A stretch of 64,000 nt of DNA, from positions 6,498,501 to 6,562,500 of the forward strand of contig NC_036447.1 of NCBI RefSeq assembly GCF_002775205.1, read 5' to 3'. The notes beneath the pieces were generated by a model. It was not told the DNA's origin and ran no database searches. It saw only the letters and a program-made list of their open reading frames with translations. Of the stretch, positions 35,101-45,300 are shown piece by piece; within the stretch, counting starts at the first letter, position 1; each line of letters begins with the position of its first letter. The position numbers and the translations under genes were made by a program. This DNA comes from Xiphophorus maculatus. Lineage: Eukaryota > Chordata > Actinopteri > Cyprinodontiformes > Poeciliidae.

Positions 35101-38100
35101 TTCCCTCTTTGCAGTGGAGGACGGTTGTTCAGTTGGTTGTTCAGCACAGGCAGCTTCCAGTTAGCTTCACAGCGGCGAACTGGCGCGTTACAGTGTCAAT
35201 CAACTTTAGAAATTGGGTAAATTTAAGAGTTTGTCAAAGTCCACACCTGGAGGAAGCAACCGTTTCTCAATAGTTGAGGGTTCAAACCCTCAGTATGAAG
35301 CAAAGCATAAAAAAGGGGTGTCCAAACTGCGGCTGCTTGTGGCCCTCTGGGGGATTTTGGGCGGTCCCCTGACCTGCAGCATAATTGGTTAAGGCAGACG
35401 GACACTTTTTCATCTGGATAAATAACATTAACAGATTCTCATTTATTAAAGTCTTTACATTCATAGCAATTTAGGAGCAACTGCAATCACAATTATTGAT
35501 TGCTATTCCTCAAAAGCTAGTCTTACAGAGAGAGAAAAAATTTAAAAAATTAACCCCAAATAATAATAATAATAAAAAAAGAAAATCAACCCCAAAAATA
35601 TAGAAACTATACTAATGCAATCTTGCAAGATTGGCACCAGCAGCCCTCATGATCCTGATGGGATAAGAGTGTAAGAAAAATGAATGGATGGATGAGTTAA
35701 AATAAGCTTTGATATCTTGCTGAAAAGCAACTTATTAGTTTTGTCTTATTTCAAATGAACAGCGATTTTTGCACTAGAAACTAAACCAAAAATACGTGGT
35801 AAGATTTTGTGGTTTTGTAAAGTAAATTTTTGTAGCAAAAAGTTTGGACAACATTTGTGCAGGTTTTTACCAGGCAAGATAAAATCCTTCATGGAGCTGA
35901 AGAACCTGACACCTTTGTTTCTTGAAGATTCGTCTTTAACATCAATCGCTGACACGCTTTCTGCCTTTTCCTCCAGATTGTGCAGCAGTTTCTCCTGTTT
36001 TTCTTCTTCGCCTCCATCTATCCCATCTTCTAAACCCTTCTTGTGAAACAAGAGCCTATCGTCTGCATCAGTGTGAAGATGCTGTTCCTTTGGTTCTGGC
36101 TCTACAGGTAGTTTCACGTCAACTACGTCATCGGACACAAACTCCACAGGCTCCCTTACATCCAGTCCATGCGTCGGTTCATTATCAAACTCAGTGAAGC
36201 TACTGAGCCGTGAGACTTCTTTATCGTCTCTGAACTCAGAAAGATCTTCTTGGCTGTTCTGAGTAAACCTGTTCACAGAATGATCGTCCCTCTGGTCTGC
36301 TTGGTTCTGCTCCTCCGCTCTGTATGTGCCATATCCAGAGGTCATTGGGCTTTCTGCTGCACCATCAGTAGTTTTCCCATCATCACTATAATCACTTTCC
36401 TCTTCCAGAGTCCCCTCATTAAACAACTGCGGGCTTTTTAACTGCGGGTGTTCCTCCCCTGAACTCTCTGGAGGTGAATCCTCTGGATCGTTGACGGGTC
36501 TCATAATTTCCACGTCCTCCTCCTTGTCTTCCGCCTCTCCGTCCGACCAGAAAGAGGAGTAAAGGGAATCCTTCTCGTCATCGCTCTCTCTGTCCCACTG
36601 ATCATTATACATTTTGTACATGGCGGCAGCACGCTTGGCTGAGGTGTGTGGGGTGAAGGATCAACAGAGGCAGGAGGTTGGAGGAAGGAGCTAAGAGGAT
36701 TAGCTGAAATCCAGAGACCTTACACGCCTCTTCTCACAGCTGAAACAGCCCCAGCTGCTGGAGACTATTTGGTAGTATCTCTTGATTTGTTTATATTGAT
36801 TTGTTAACCGATATTTACTCTACTTTGTGACTGTTTTAATCAAATAAAAATAAATTCACGGAAAACACATCAAAGTTTGTGGTTGAAGGTGGATGAATAC
36901 TGGGTATATAAATTGGTCTACATTACCCGAGTCATCTGTGTAAATCGATTCAGAACAGATGAAAGACTTTCCTTTCCGTTTTCTGAGAATAAAAAGTAAA
37001 AACAATGACATCAGAAATCACATGGTCAGTGTTTCTGTAAAACCTCTGCAAACACCTAAGTGGTATAAATTATATTGATTATAATTTACATTTGATTAAA
37101 AATGTACATTTCAGGGTTTCCCCCACATCTAAAAAATGCAAATAAGTTGGAAAGTTTGAGCTTTCCTCAGCTTAAACCCACCTTAAAACCTTTCTCTTTA
37201 TTAATCGCCTCTGCTGGTGGTCTGAACAGGAAGTGTAGCTGTCAGACAGCAGAGAGTCCAGGGTGTCTTCGGTATCTGGCTCCTCCTGTAGCCTCTTAGG
37301 AGCATCAGCTGAGAAATGCAGCCTCGGACCCACAGACAGTGCAGCGTACGAGTCGCCACAGCTAAGTGACCATCCACTGTGTTCGCTCTTCTGTGTATTG
37401 GACAGCTGTGCATTTTCAAAATTGAACAAGTCAACCAAATAATGTTAACTAGAGTGTTTTCTTGGCAGGAAAAAGCAATTACAAATCAATACATTTATAG
37501 TTTTTCTTGAGATCTTATTTGTAAAAATAGTATGGATGGATCAAAACATTCTTGAGAGACTGGAGGACTATTTTGGTTAGGGGTGCACCGACTGTTTTCT
37601 GGCTGATCAGCAATTACCGATCTTTAAAAATACTTGACCTGCCAATTCCGATTTTGACCGATACCAATTTTCTTTTTGTCTGAAATGTTGCTCAATAATG
37701 CGAAAAAGTTGCTGAGTTGGTAGCAGTGGGATGACAATTGTTAACTGCAAACATGCAGACAAGACCTGGTGGGCCGGTCAATCAGTCAAACATCTCTTAC
37801 AGCAGAGCAGAAGAGGACAGAGGCTGATTTTTAGACCTTTACTGAGGTAGATAAGATCGGGGAATAAGATTGGGTTCACATAAATGCACTGGTCAATTAC
37901 CGATCTCCCAAAATTAAGGAAATGAGGGCCAATAAATTGGCTGACCGATAAATGGGTGCACCCCTAATTTGGTACTGGTGACTATTTATTATTGAACGAT
38001 AAACAAGCCTCCAGTCACTACGTGGCTGGAGGGCAAAAACTAATCAACAGGCTGCCTTTTCAACCCAGTAGAAGAAGTAGCTAAGCCTACGCAGGCACAC

Positions 38101-38751
38101 CAGTGTAGAGAGCTGACGGAGGAGGAGAGATGAATAAGTTTGTGATAGTGAAAAGAAAAAATGGCGGAGGTGACAGATGTAAGTAAAGCAAGTGATGGTA
38201 GCCAGCAACTACAAAGAACAGTGAAAAAATACAACTACATCTGGGTGTAGCTTCATATTATTTACCGTTGAGTCACGGCCCGTTTTTTCTTCATGTAGAA
38301 AAAATCCATCCCCTGATTTGTAATTGTATGACAGGTTGACTGTGGGGAAGTAAAGCAAAAATTAAGGAAAACTCCGTTACCAGCATCATGATTAGGTGGG
38401 TTTAAATAACTGTGCCGCTCACCTTTTTCTTTAGTATAAGCAGGAAGACTTGACAGAGATGCTGCTGCCTGAGCGTGTATGCTTATAGGTGTGGGAGAGG
38501 CCAGGTTTTTCCACTGCCCATGGCGTATCAGTTCATCAAGATCTGACAGGATGCATACAAGAAAAATAAAAGATTTGTTTTCTTGTTCAGCATATAAATA
38601 TCTACAACTTCAAAATCTTCCAAGCAGAGACATATGGCTCATGAAGATGACCTTGCTTAAACTCCAGCAGCCTGTGTTTTGGTATGGTCTTATAGCCAAG
38701 TATAGCCAGTTGCTGTTGAATTTCTTCTTCTGAGAAGTCCATGTTGTCCAT
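29117..38751 (-). CDS. hyls1: HYLS1 centriolar and ciliogenic protein
   Basis: Reconstructed from 12 coding exons (minus strand, 5' to 3'): 38751-38652, 38542-38423, 38339-38266, 37405-37182, 36982-36927, 36638-35871, 34640-34495, 33905-33866, 33752-33698, 32427-32346, 31291-31265, 29248-29117. All have GT/AG borders and matching phases, giving 607 residues. HYLS1 binds the centriole wall and is required for cilium formation; human HYLS1 (299 aa) is mutated in hydrolethalus syndrome. Family landmarks: N-terminal [15 protein letters not shown]...[21 protein letters not shown] (~167-173); [19 protein letters not shown]...KALRW; and C-terminal [19 protein letters not shown]...DLAN. The Asp in NDPVTRYF (residue 524, codon 33711-33709) aligns with human Asp211, the hydrolethalus site, as I recall that sequence. 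Start: two in-frame ATGs at 38751 and 38742; the first is used here. A pyrimidine-rich acceptor just upstream implies a non-coding first exon. Length is about twice human, almost all from exon 35871-36638 (residues 192-447), which is acidic and low-complexity. Skipping that exon would keep frame (351 aa). Confidence 0.9.
29560..30215 (+). pseudogene. Tc1-like transposase fossil
   Basis: Collinear remnants of a teleost Tc1-family transposase gene: 'gtgctgcgttcatctgtttc', 'aatatgcacaagtatagac'-like start, 'cagattagccccaaaacaa', 'ttggagacatgtgttgtgg', 'gaccatttttacaattgg' (from the ...WSDE..F...G......W.. region) and 'ggtggcaccatcatgttatg' (GGGSIMLWG region). Frames shift repeatedly, so it is dead. 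The 128-codon frame at 29827-30213 is part of it. Lies in the last hyls1 intron, opposite strand. Confidence 0.75.
31478..31815. repeat. Dispersed repeat B, copy 1 (hyls1 intron)
   Basis: Begins 'gttggcgcattactgccacc' and continues with 'tggtgaaagaaccaac', 'gatccacttctgtcacaccg' and 'aacagcgctgaattgaatac'. A copy in the same orientation is at 62734-63075 in a col9a1 intron. Contains 'accgatccgac'-type strings seen in fish hAT elements; class not certain. Confidence 0.7.
31853..32077. mobile_element. Inverted-repeat MITE family, copy 3 (internally deleted)
   Basis: Left arm 'tggtttagtttctagtgaaa' and right arm 'aaaagttacttgtaag...gcactagaaagta' are present, but the central 'acaagacattttt' part is missing. 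Directly follows dispersed repeat B in a hyls1 intron. Confidence 0.7.
32640..32960. mobile_element. DNA transposon fossil in hyls1 intron
   Basis: 'ttcggagtccatttgtggga', 'cagtagagcatttgtgaggc', 'gacactgatgatggatgaga' and 'gttgaggtcagaatctgtcc' recall the central part of a DNA transposon common in teleost introns (family not certain, Tc1-like by context). Decayed, no open frame. Confidence 0.5.
32970..33460. repeat. Unclassified teleost repeat
   Basis: 'ggtgcagtatcgtgtaaaat' to 'ataaaatggcaccatgtacc', with near-complementary ends ('ggtgcagtatc' / 'ggcaccatgtac'). Looks like a short non-autonomous element, but the class could not be fixed. Lies in a hyls1 intron. Confidence 0.4.
33950..34475. 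mobile_element. Palindromic MITE next to hyls1 exon 7
   Basis: Inner inverted arms 'ccaatcagagccaggaggcg' (34109-34128) and the complementary '...ctcctcctggctctgattgg' ending near 34320, each next to 'gctgtcaatca' / 'tgattgacagc'. Ends near 'gacatactgcagctttaa' (about 34446-34463). Its right edge is only ~30 bases from the donor site of hyls1 exon 34495-34640. Confidence 0.7.
35315..35400. mobile_element. hAT-like MITE end fragment
   Basis: 'ggggtgtccaaactgcggct' followed by 'tgtggccctctggggg', the same end type as the element at 3608-4033. Fragment only. Confidence 0.45.
35697..35822. mobile_element. Inverted-repeat MITE family, copy 4 (right arm only)
   Basis: Right arm from 'gctttgatatcttgctgaaa' to 'ggtaagattttgtggttttg'. 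Ends about 50 bases from the donor of the long acidic hyls1 exon (35871). Confidence 0.7.
37577..37967. mobile_element. hAT-like non-autonomous element in hyls1 intron
   Basis: A 391-bp element with terminal inverted repeats 'ttaggggtgcacc' and 'gggtgcacccctaa', flanked on both sides by tttgg (37572-37576 and 37968-37972). Inside are several 'ccgat' motifs. TIR type is that of hAT-derived elements, though only 5 bp of target duplication can be read. Confidence 0.75.
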
Positions 38752-39850
38752 AATGTTGTCAATTTTATGTTCTTGAGAGAGAAAGTAAACACACAAAAGC
38801 CTAATATTAAATGTTGTTATTTATTTGTACATCTGCACCAGAAATTGTACATAACTTCATATTTTCTGCCTATCTAATGGTATCATTTTTAAATATTAAA
38901 TCAGATGTTTTGAATCACTTAATCAGTGCTTACGCAGCCTTTTTACAAAATACTCTTTATTATTGAGTAATTGCTTAAATGGCTACTAACCTGTGTAAAA
39001 TTATGTTGAAGTAGTTTTACTCTTGAGTACTCTACCCATCTCGTCCTATAACAGTTTCCTTTTAAGCTCAAGCCATATTTATTGGGTTTATATAGCCCAT
39101 ATTTCAGCCACACTTCTAATGTCAGGGTTAAACAAAGTGCTTTTTATATACGGAGGGTAAAGAAAGACACACAAAGTATGCTACCGTTAGCTTAGCACAA
39201 GTTAAGGTGATGTACAAGCAACTACAGTACGCCCTAATGGACATATGGAAACACCTCATGCCTAAAATTCATACACACTTTAGGATTGTTGCTTATTATC
39301 AATATTTTAAAGAATGTATGTTTCAAAAATAGCATTAAATGTATGGTTAAAATATAAAGTGTAATCTGAAAACAAGAAGTATTACCGTAACAAAGATTAA
39401 ATGTCAGACCGAGCGCTGTGTGTAGTTTTTCAAGAAGACTAACGTAATTTATCATTTATGCCATTTTTGTTTTGATTTAGCCTTTTAAGTTATTGGTCGG
39501 CGACAAGTAGATTTACTATAACATAGGCTGATGCCATTGTGTTGTTGAAAATAAATAAAAATTGACCTACCTCCGCGAAAATTTGTTTAAAAATTCGACA
39601 CCATAAAAAGTAAGACAGCGGTTAACTGAAAAATAAAACAACCTTCGGCATAATGGTCGCTTGTGTGTAAAAATCAAGCTCTTTGACAAGGTTGCTGCCT
39701 AAAAACTCAGCAACATTAGCTAATAAACGGTGCCGTTTAAAAGCGTACACACACAAGCACCAGGACAACAGCCGTTAACGAGCTTTGAAAATAACGCCAT
39801 CTTCTTCTTCCTCGTCCTCTCTAATGCTTTTCGGTAACTACCGCCACCCA
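38752..39850 (-). promoter_or_regulatory. hyls1 5' region and probable non-coding first exon
   Basis: Upstream of the hyls1 start codon there is a pyrimidine-rich acceptor ('ctttctctctcaag' on the minus strand, about 38788-38775), so an untranslated exon should lie further up. A GC-richer patch at about 39770-39850 (minus-strand 'agaggacgaggaagaagaag' followed by ATGGCG) is the likeliest promoter area. The exact start site cannot be set. Confidence 0.35.
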
Positions 39851-40169
39851 CCGGTCAAGAGCCTGTAAGATCGCACCAGATTTTACTTGTTCGGGCATAC
39901 TGTTGAGATACTAGAGCGTACTGATTGCCTAAAATGTTCTTGTGACAAATTCCTTAATCTCCTAACTGATACTAGCACTTTTGATGAGTTGGGCGCCTAA
40001 CTCTGTTTTTTCTCCATTTTGAAGCCTCGGCAGACCCCGTTCTCTGCCGCTCCCTCCTCCGCAGCTCGGAGGTTCACTTAGGGACCGTCAACAAATTTCC
40101 GAACCAAACTGAGAAGCAAAAGTAAATAGATGTCTTACCTTGTGACCATCCGACACAAAAATGCTAATT

Positions 40170-40770
40170 CGTGTTATTACATGAGGCATACTCATTCTAT
40201 TTAATGTAAAGTAACTTAAAATATTAAAAATAATTTTCATATTAAAAAATATTTATTTTCTTCATTGACTTCTCAAAATCAATGTGAAATTATTTTTACT
40301 AAATTGGATAGATGAGGCACATTCATTATTCCATCTTAGGTTTATTCTATATTTTATAGGTAATTTTATATTTTAAAAAATATGTTTTTTCTTCAATAGC
40401 ATACAAGTCACGTGACCTATTGATTTAAAATCAATGTGAACTTACTCTACTACTCTGGCCAGATGAGGTACAGTTATTTTTTATTCCATTTTAGGTCTTT
40501 TAAAAAATATCTTACAGGTAATTTTATATGTAGAGAATAAGATTTTTCTTCAGTAGCTTCCACCTCATGTGACCTACTGACTCAAAATCAGTGTGAAATT
40601 ATGCTATTAGACTAGGTAGATGAGAAACACTTACTTTTATACCATTTTTGGTCTTTATATATTTTTTAGCACTTTTTTCTGTCTAAATTTATGATTTTTC
40701 TTCAATAGCTTAAGGGTCATATGATCTATTAACTCAAAATCAGTGTGAATTTGTTCTACTACACTGGAAA
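40170..40770. repeat. Tandem repeat, about 155-bp unit, four copies
   Basis: The phrase 'tcaaaatcaatgtgaaatta' or a close variant recurs at ~40272, 40424, 40581 and 40733. Each is followed by an 'actaaactgg...agatgag' block, 'attccattttaggtctttt', and 'tttttcttcaatagc'. Copies are diverged. Lies in the spacer between hyls1 and col9a1. Confidence 0.8.
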
Positions 40771-41129
40771 GACAAAACAAAAAAACTAATCAATTATTAT
40801 TGATAGACTGATACAAAACACTTCTTTTGTGATATGTATTTCAGCCATATTTGGTTTCTAACTGCTGGTTTAAAGTGAGCTATTTCTTCTTGTTGCCGTT
40901 CCATAAGCTGAAGATCGACAAATTATCAACCAATTACGTGTTCCTGAAGCTAACAGATTAGTGTTTACAATCTGCTGAATTGAACAAAATTGATATGTTT
41001 GCCTTGTAAGGAAGCTTGATATATAAAAAAATTCTGAATCACAACATGAAAAGTGAAGTGAACTAAATTTATAGAAATTTAGAAAAATGGATAAGTAAAA
41101 AAAAAAGATTGAATCAAACTTGACTTGTT

Positions 41130-41380
41130 TTGACTTGCATTTCAAAACAGCCTCCTTGTGAGTCCAGAGGTTGGTGGAATCAACTAACTCACTCGCTCTT
41201 TGGTTACCTAGCAACTTACTCACTATCTGGTTACCTAGCAACAACCTGCTGAGTAACTAGCACAGCAGCAGTTTAAAGTTTCTAACTGCTTAAACATAGA
41301 AAAAAACAACGCAGTGGAGTGAAAAATGTGGATAAAACAGCACCAGTTTGGCAGTATTCCAGATATTTAAAACAAAAATC
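41130..41380. repeat. Dispersed repeat C, copy 1
   Basis: 'gttggtggaatcaactaac', two 'ggttacctagcaac' boxes, 'gctgagtaac', and 'caccagtttggcagtattcc'. Other copies: 51630-52030 (reverse orientation) and 61130-61530 (same orientation). Class unknown; non-coding. Confidence 0.75.
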
Positions 41381-41789
41381 TGTTTCTCCCTGTTATCGTT
41401 CTATAAATTGAAGATCGAATTATGTATGACAACTTAGTTTTACTGAAACTAACAAATTAGCGTTTGTGATCTATTAATTTACTACGGTAATAAAATTGAG
41501 CTGTTTGCTTTGTAAGGAAGTTTGATATGAGTGACTGAGGGTCACTGCGCGTAACGGAAACCCTGTAAATTCTAGACACTAACAGGTACCATAGAATTGC
41601 ACAAAAATCTGTGAGGGGAGTCCCTGCTCGAAATTCCGTGAAAGAAGTGTACGGAGCCTGGTGCCAGAAGCCCATTAAAATGCTGCCTACATCGTTTTAA
41701 ACTGTGTGATTGTGAGCGTGAGTGGGAATAAAAATAGCAACAGGTATTTTATTCCATATAACACAGTAGGAGTGTAACAGGTAAACCTT

Positions 41790-42005
41790 TTATGGATGCA
41801 AACTCGACTAAAACCCACCTGTTCAGGATTGTATTTGAAACGTAATCAATTACAAATTTATTGATGGAATCTGACTTAATGTCGTGTTTTGATTGTTGCT
41901 TCTATGTTGCTTTGTGTTTCTGTGTTTGATATGATGTAAAACACTTTGAAATGCCTTGCTGCTGAAATGTGCTATACAAATAAAATTTGATTGATTGATT
42001 GATTT
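41790..42005 (+). mobile_element. LINE/SINE-type 3' tail with TTGA microsatellite
   Basis: 'aaacactttgaaatgccttg', 'ctgaaatgtgctatacaaat' and a final 'aaaatttgattgattgattg' repeat form the characteristic 3' end of teleost non-LTR elements. Truncated at its 5' side. Confidence 0.65.
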
Positions 42006-42179
42006 ATATATTCTTTTTTCTGAATCACAACATGAAAAGTGAAGAGAATTAAAATGTTAGAATTTTTGAAAGATGGATATATGAAGAAAAATAAAGGTTG
42101 AATCAAACTAGACTAATTTTTCCTTCCTCATTAAGTTTCAAAATGGCCCCCTTGTGAGTCCAGGGGTGTATTCGCTCCT

Positions 42180-42361
42180 CCTTCAGCCCGCTGAGCCTCA
42201 CCTTCTCAGGAACAGTCAGGACTTTCTCACTTCCTCCCTTCTAGCAGGCGGTGGGCTTTCAGTCGGGGGGGGGGAGCACCGGTAAATGGACTGACCGAAA
42301 GCCTCGTCTAATCTGGTAGAAAGGAGATTTTTTAGTATCTTCCTGGCTCTTTGGGAAAACC
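42180..42361 (+). promoter_or_regulatory. Likely col9a1 promoter and 5' UTR
   Basis: GC-rich stretch directly upstream of the col9a1 ATG, with a run of ten G (about 42266-42275) and 'cacttcctcccttc'. No clear TATA box. Inference from position and composition only. Confidence 0.35.
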
Positions 42362-45300
42362 ATGGCTGTCTTCAGGACCCATCAGGAGCCTCTGCTGGTG
42401 GTTTTACTGCAGATTGTGCTGATTTGCTCGGCTCAGGTGAGAGGCGTTTTTCATCACTGCTGCATGAAAATAGATAATGAACTTTTTGTAATTTCTCTAA
42501 GCAGGATGTTATTTTTTTATTTACCAAGTCACTATATTTTGGTACCTAACTCACCTTTAGCTGTTGAGTGTATTTTCTAAGACGTTTTATTGTAATGTGA
42601 TCCCGTTAGAAATTAACTTTAACTAATTTATATACATTTGAGGCTATAAGTCATGGACTTAAAGTTTTATCACAATATTTTGTGTTGATATTGTGATAAT
42701 ATTATGATATTTTTTAGATAACCTTTTGGTTCTGACTGCATGCCGCAGCAATTATAATCCCCAAAACACAAATGCTGCTCTTGAAAATCATTCCCATTTG
42801 TAATACGCTTCTTTAGGTCACCAGTCACATAAAATAGTGTGATTCATGTTACTAAAATGCACACATATTTTCAAATTTATCGATATTTTCATTGAAAAAG
42901 CAGTGGAGAAAGTAGTAAATATAATATTCCCAACAACATGGACAGTTTTGAGAGGGTTTAAACATCATTTCTGGAATTTTTTTGTGACAAGAATAAATCA
43001 AAATTCTTTTTATGATAAGATATTTATCATGATAAAAGATAAATGATATGATAATAAGCAATACTTCAGAACAGTTTGTATTGAACATCATCACTTCAAC
43101 GGAACAAAATCTCTAGTTAAAATAAATGAAACTTATTGAGGATGCTAACATTTTATCACTGACATTTTTTATTTAAGCAACTGAGATGTTTATTTAGCAT
43201 TTTAAAATATTTATATCAAAGAATGACCTAAAACGCCTCTTTGTCCCAGCATGTTCAGCAGTGAGGTTTAGACAGATACTTTGTTTTTGTAGTTGTTTGA
43301 TTTTTATCTTGTTCTGCTGCTGTCTAACCCAGGAACTAAGATTTTATTTTATTTTTTTAAAAATCTGAGTTAAATAAGGATTAAATTAAATGAAAACAAA
43401 AATGAAAACCATGGTGCTACTTAGGCAGTTTAATGGGTCTAAAATGAAAGCCGGGTCGGGTTTCATGACTTTTCCTCTCAGAGCAGCGGCACAATAAGTC
43501 TTTGTGTGATCGTCCTGGCAGTACAGCAGCACTGCATGATTTAAGGAGGAAAAATGAAAATCTGTTTTCTATGTTTGTTTAAAAGAGGAGCCTGGTTGGT
43601 CCCAGAGGCCCCCCCGGGCCGCCAGGCATCGCTGGAGTACCTGGAGTCGACGGAATCGATGTGAGTGTTTATTTTATCCCTCAGTGAAGCCAAAGATCAG
43701 CTGTTTCAGATTTACAACTTTTCTTACTATACATTAAAACAACTTTCACTCATGTAAAAATGTTTACTTCTTCTTCTTCTGATAAAAGGAGATTAAGGAA
43801 AACACTCTAGTAAAATCAAATAATACACTGAAAAACAGAGGATGGAACTCCAACTTAAATTTGTTACATATAATTGAATTAAGTTTGTCAAATTTAATTT
43901 ATTTATGTTTATTTAACATGACAAACTTACTTGGATAAACTTAATTTGATACAAATTAAATGAATTTTATGAAGTTGGACCGCCTGTTTTCCTTTTTCAG
44001 TGTATAGGTACTATTTGAGGAAAGTCAAACAATAACTAAGAAAAATAATAAAAGGAGATGAGGCAAAATATTCTAGTAAAATAAAATAATATGGTTAAAA
44101 TCTGACAGAAAAATTTATTTTTCCATTGTGTCATTTGGATTTTTGAGACATTTATTCAGTCTTTATTTATACACAAAGGTTTTGCTAATAAATAGGAGAC
44201 AATGAAAAGAAGGAAACCAATATAAATACTTTGTTTGTAGTTTTGTTTCCAAATGAAGGTAATTTTCAGTTGTTTGACTTCAATTTTGCTCTGACTGAGA
44301 AGAAAATCTTTCGTTTTTCATGACTTTTATCTAAGATACAGTTTAAAAACAACATCAATCAGCTGTTGGTGATCAGGAAATCTTTATTTAATTATTCCAA
44401 ATATACTTGATTTATTTTGTTTTGGGTTTTTCTGCATTATTTGAATAGTTTTTTTCACCTAAACATAACAAATATCTCACAAATATCCATTTGAGAATGT
44501 TGTTAAAATCACACATAAAATCATAAATGGGTTGAGTGGCCAATTTATAAAACAAAACCTCTACGTGTATAATTATTGTTTTTTGTATTAATTTTAAATT
44601 TTTTTTCTGCATGTTCAGGGTGAGAGAGGGGAAGACTCCACTGTAACTGGCCCAGTAGTGAGTGACTTTCTAATTCCTACATGTAGAGTTTCATAATGAA
44701 AACAACATTTTAGGATTTATTTATTAAAATGCATCATAATGAGCTGAACATTCCTGTTTCCAGGGTCTTCCTGGAGATAATGGCAAAGATGGGTCTTCTG
44801 GCGCTCCAGGGCTTCCAGGAGCAGATGTAAGTAAAAAAAAACAAAAAAAAAAACGCGTAATTGAGAATGTGTGTATTTATTAAATCTGAATTAAAAGGAT
44901 GTTTTTGACATCTTGAAATCTGAAGTCGGAGAACTGGGGTTACCAGTGTCTGCTGGTATCTGAACTGTTTGGATTTTCTACCTGTGGGCAGAAAAGTTGA
45001 GAGAGGAAAAATGTCCCCCTGAATAAATCAGTGGGGCTATTTAGGGTTGGGTCTCACGTGGCTTCCTGACAGAAACAGGGGTCTTTTTGTCTGCACCTGA
45101 AAGGAGTTTTGGGGGGAAAGGCTGTTCAGAAATGGCTGACAGGAAAGACATGTGGAGTGGTAACAGGGAGTTTTCTGTCTGTCAAGAACGCCAGAGTGAT
45201 ATTACACCATGAAGGGTAGAGGACTAAGCTGGAGATCTAGAAGCAACAGTTTATTTTTGCCAACTGTTAGGATGGAGAAAAGCGTTTTAGTTGCCTTTAG

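Noticed and set aside
35746..36621. Minus-strand 291-codon frame as a stand-alone acidic gene
   Set aside because: An acceptor at 36640/36639 and a donor at 35870/35869 bound it, and its phases match the upstream exon 36982-36927 and the downstream exon 34640-34495, both with HYLS1-like context. It is best read as an internal hyls1 exon; the tail after 35871 is intron and MITE sequence.
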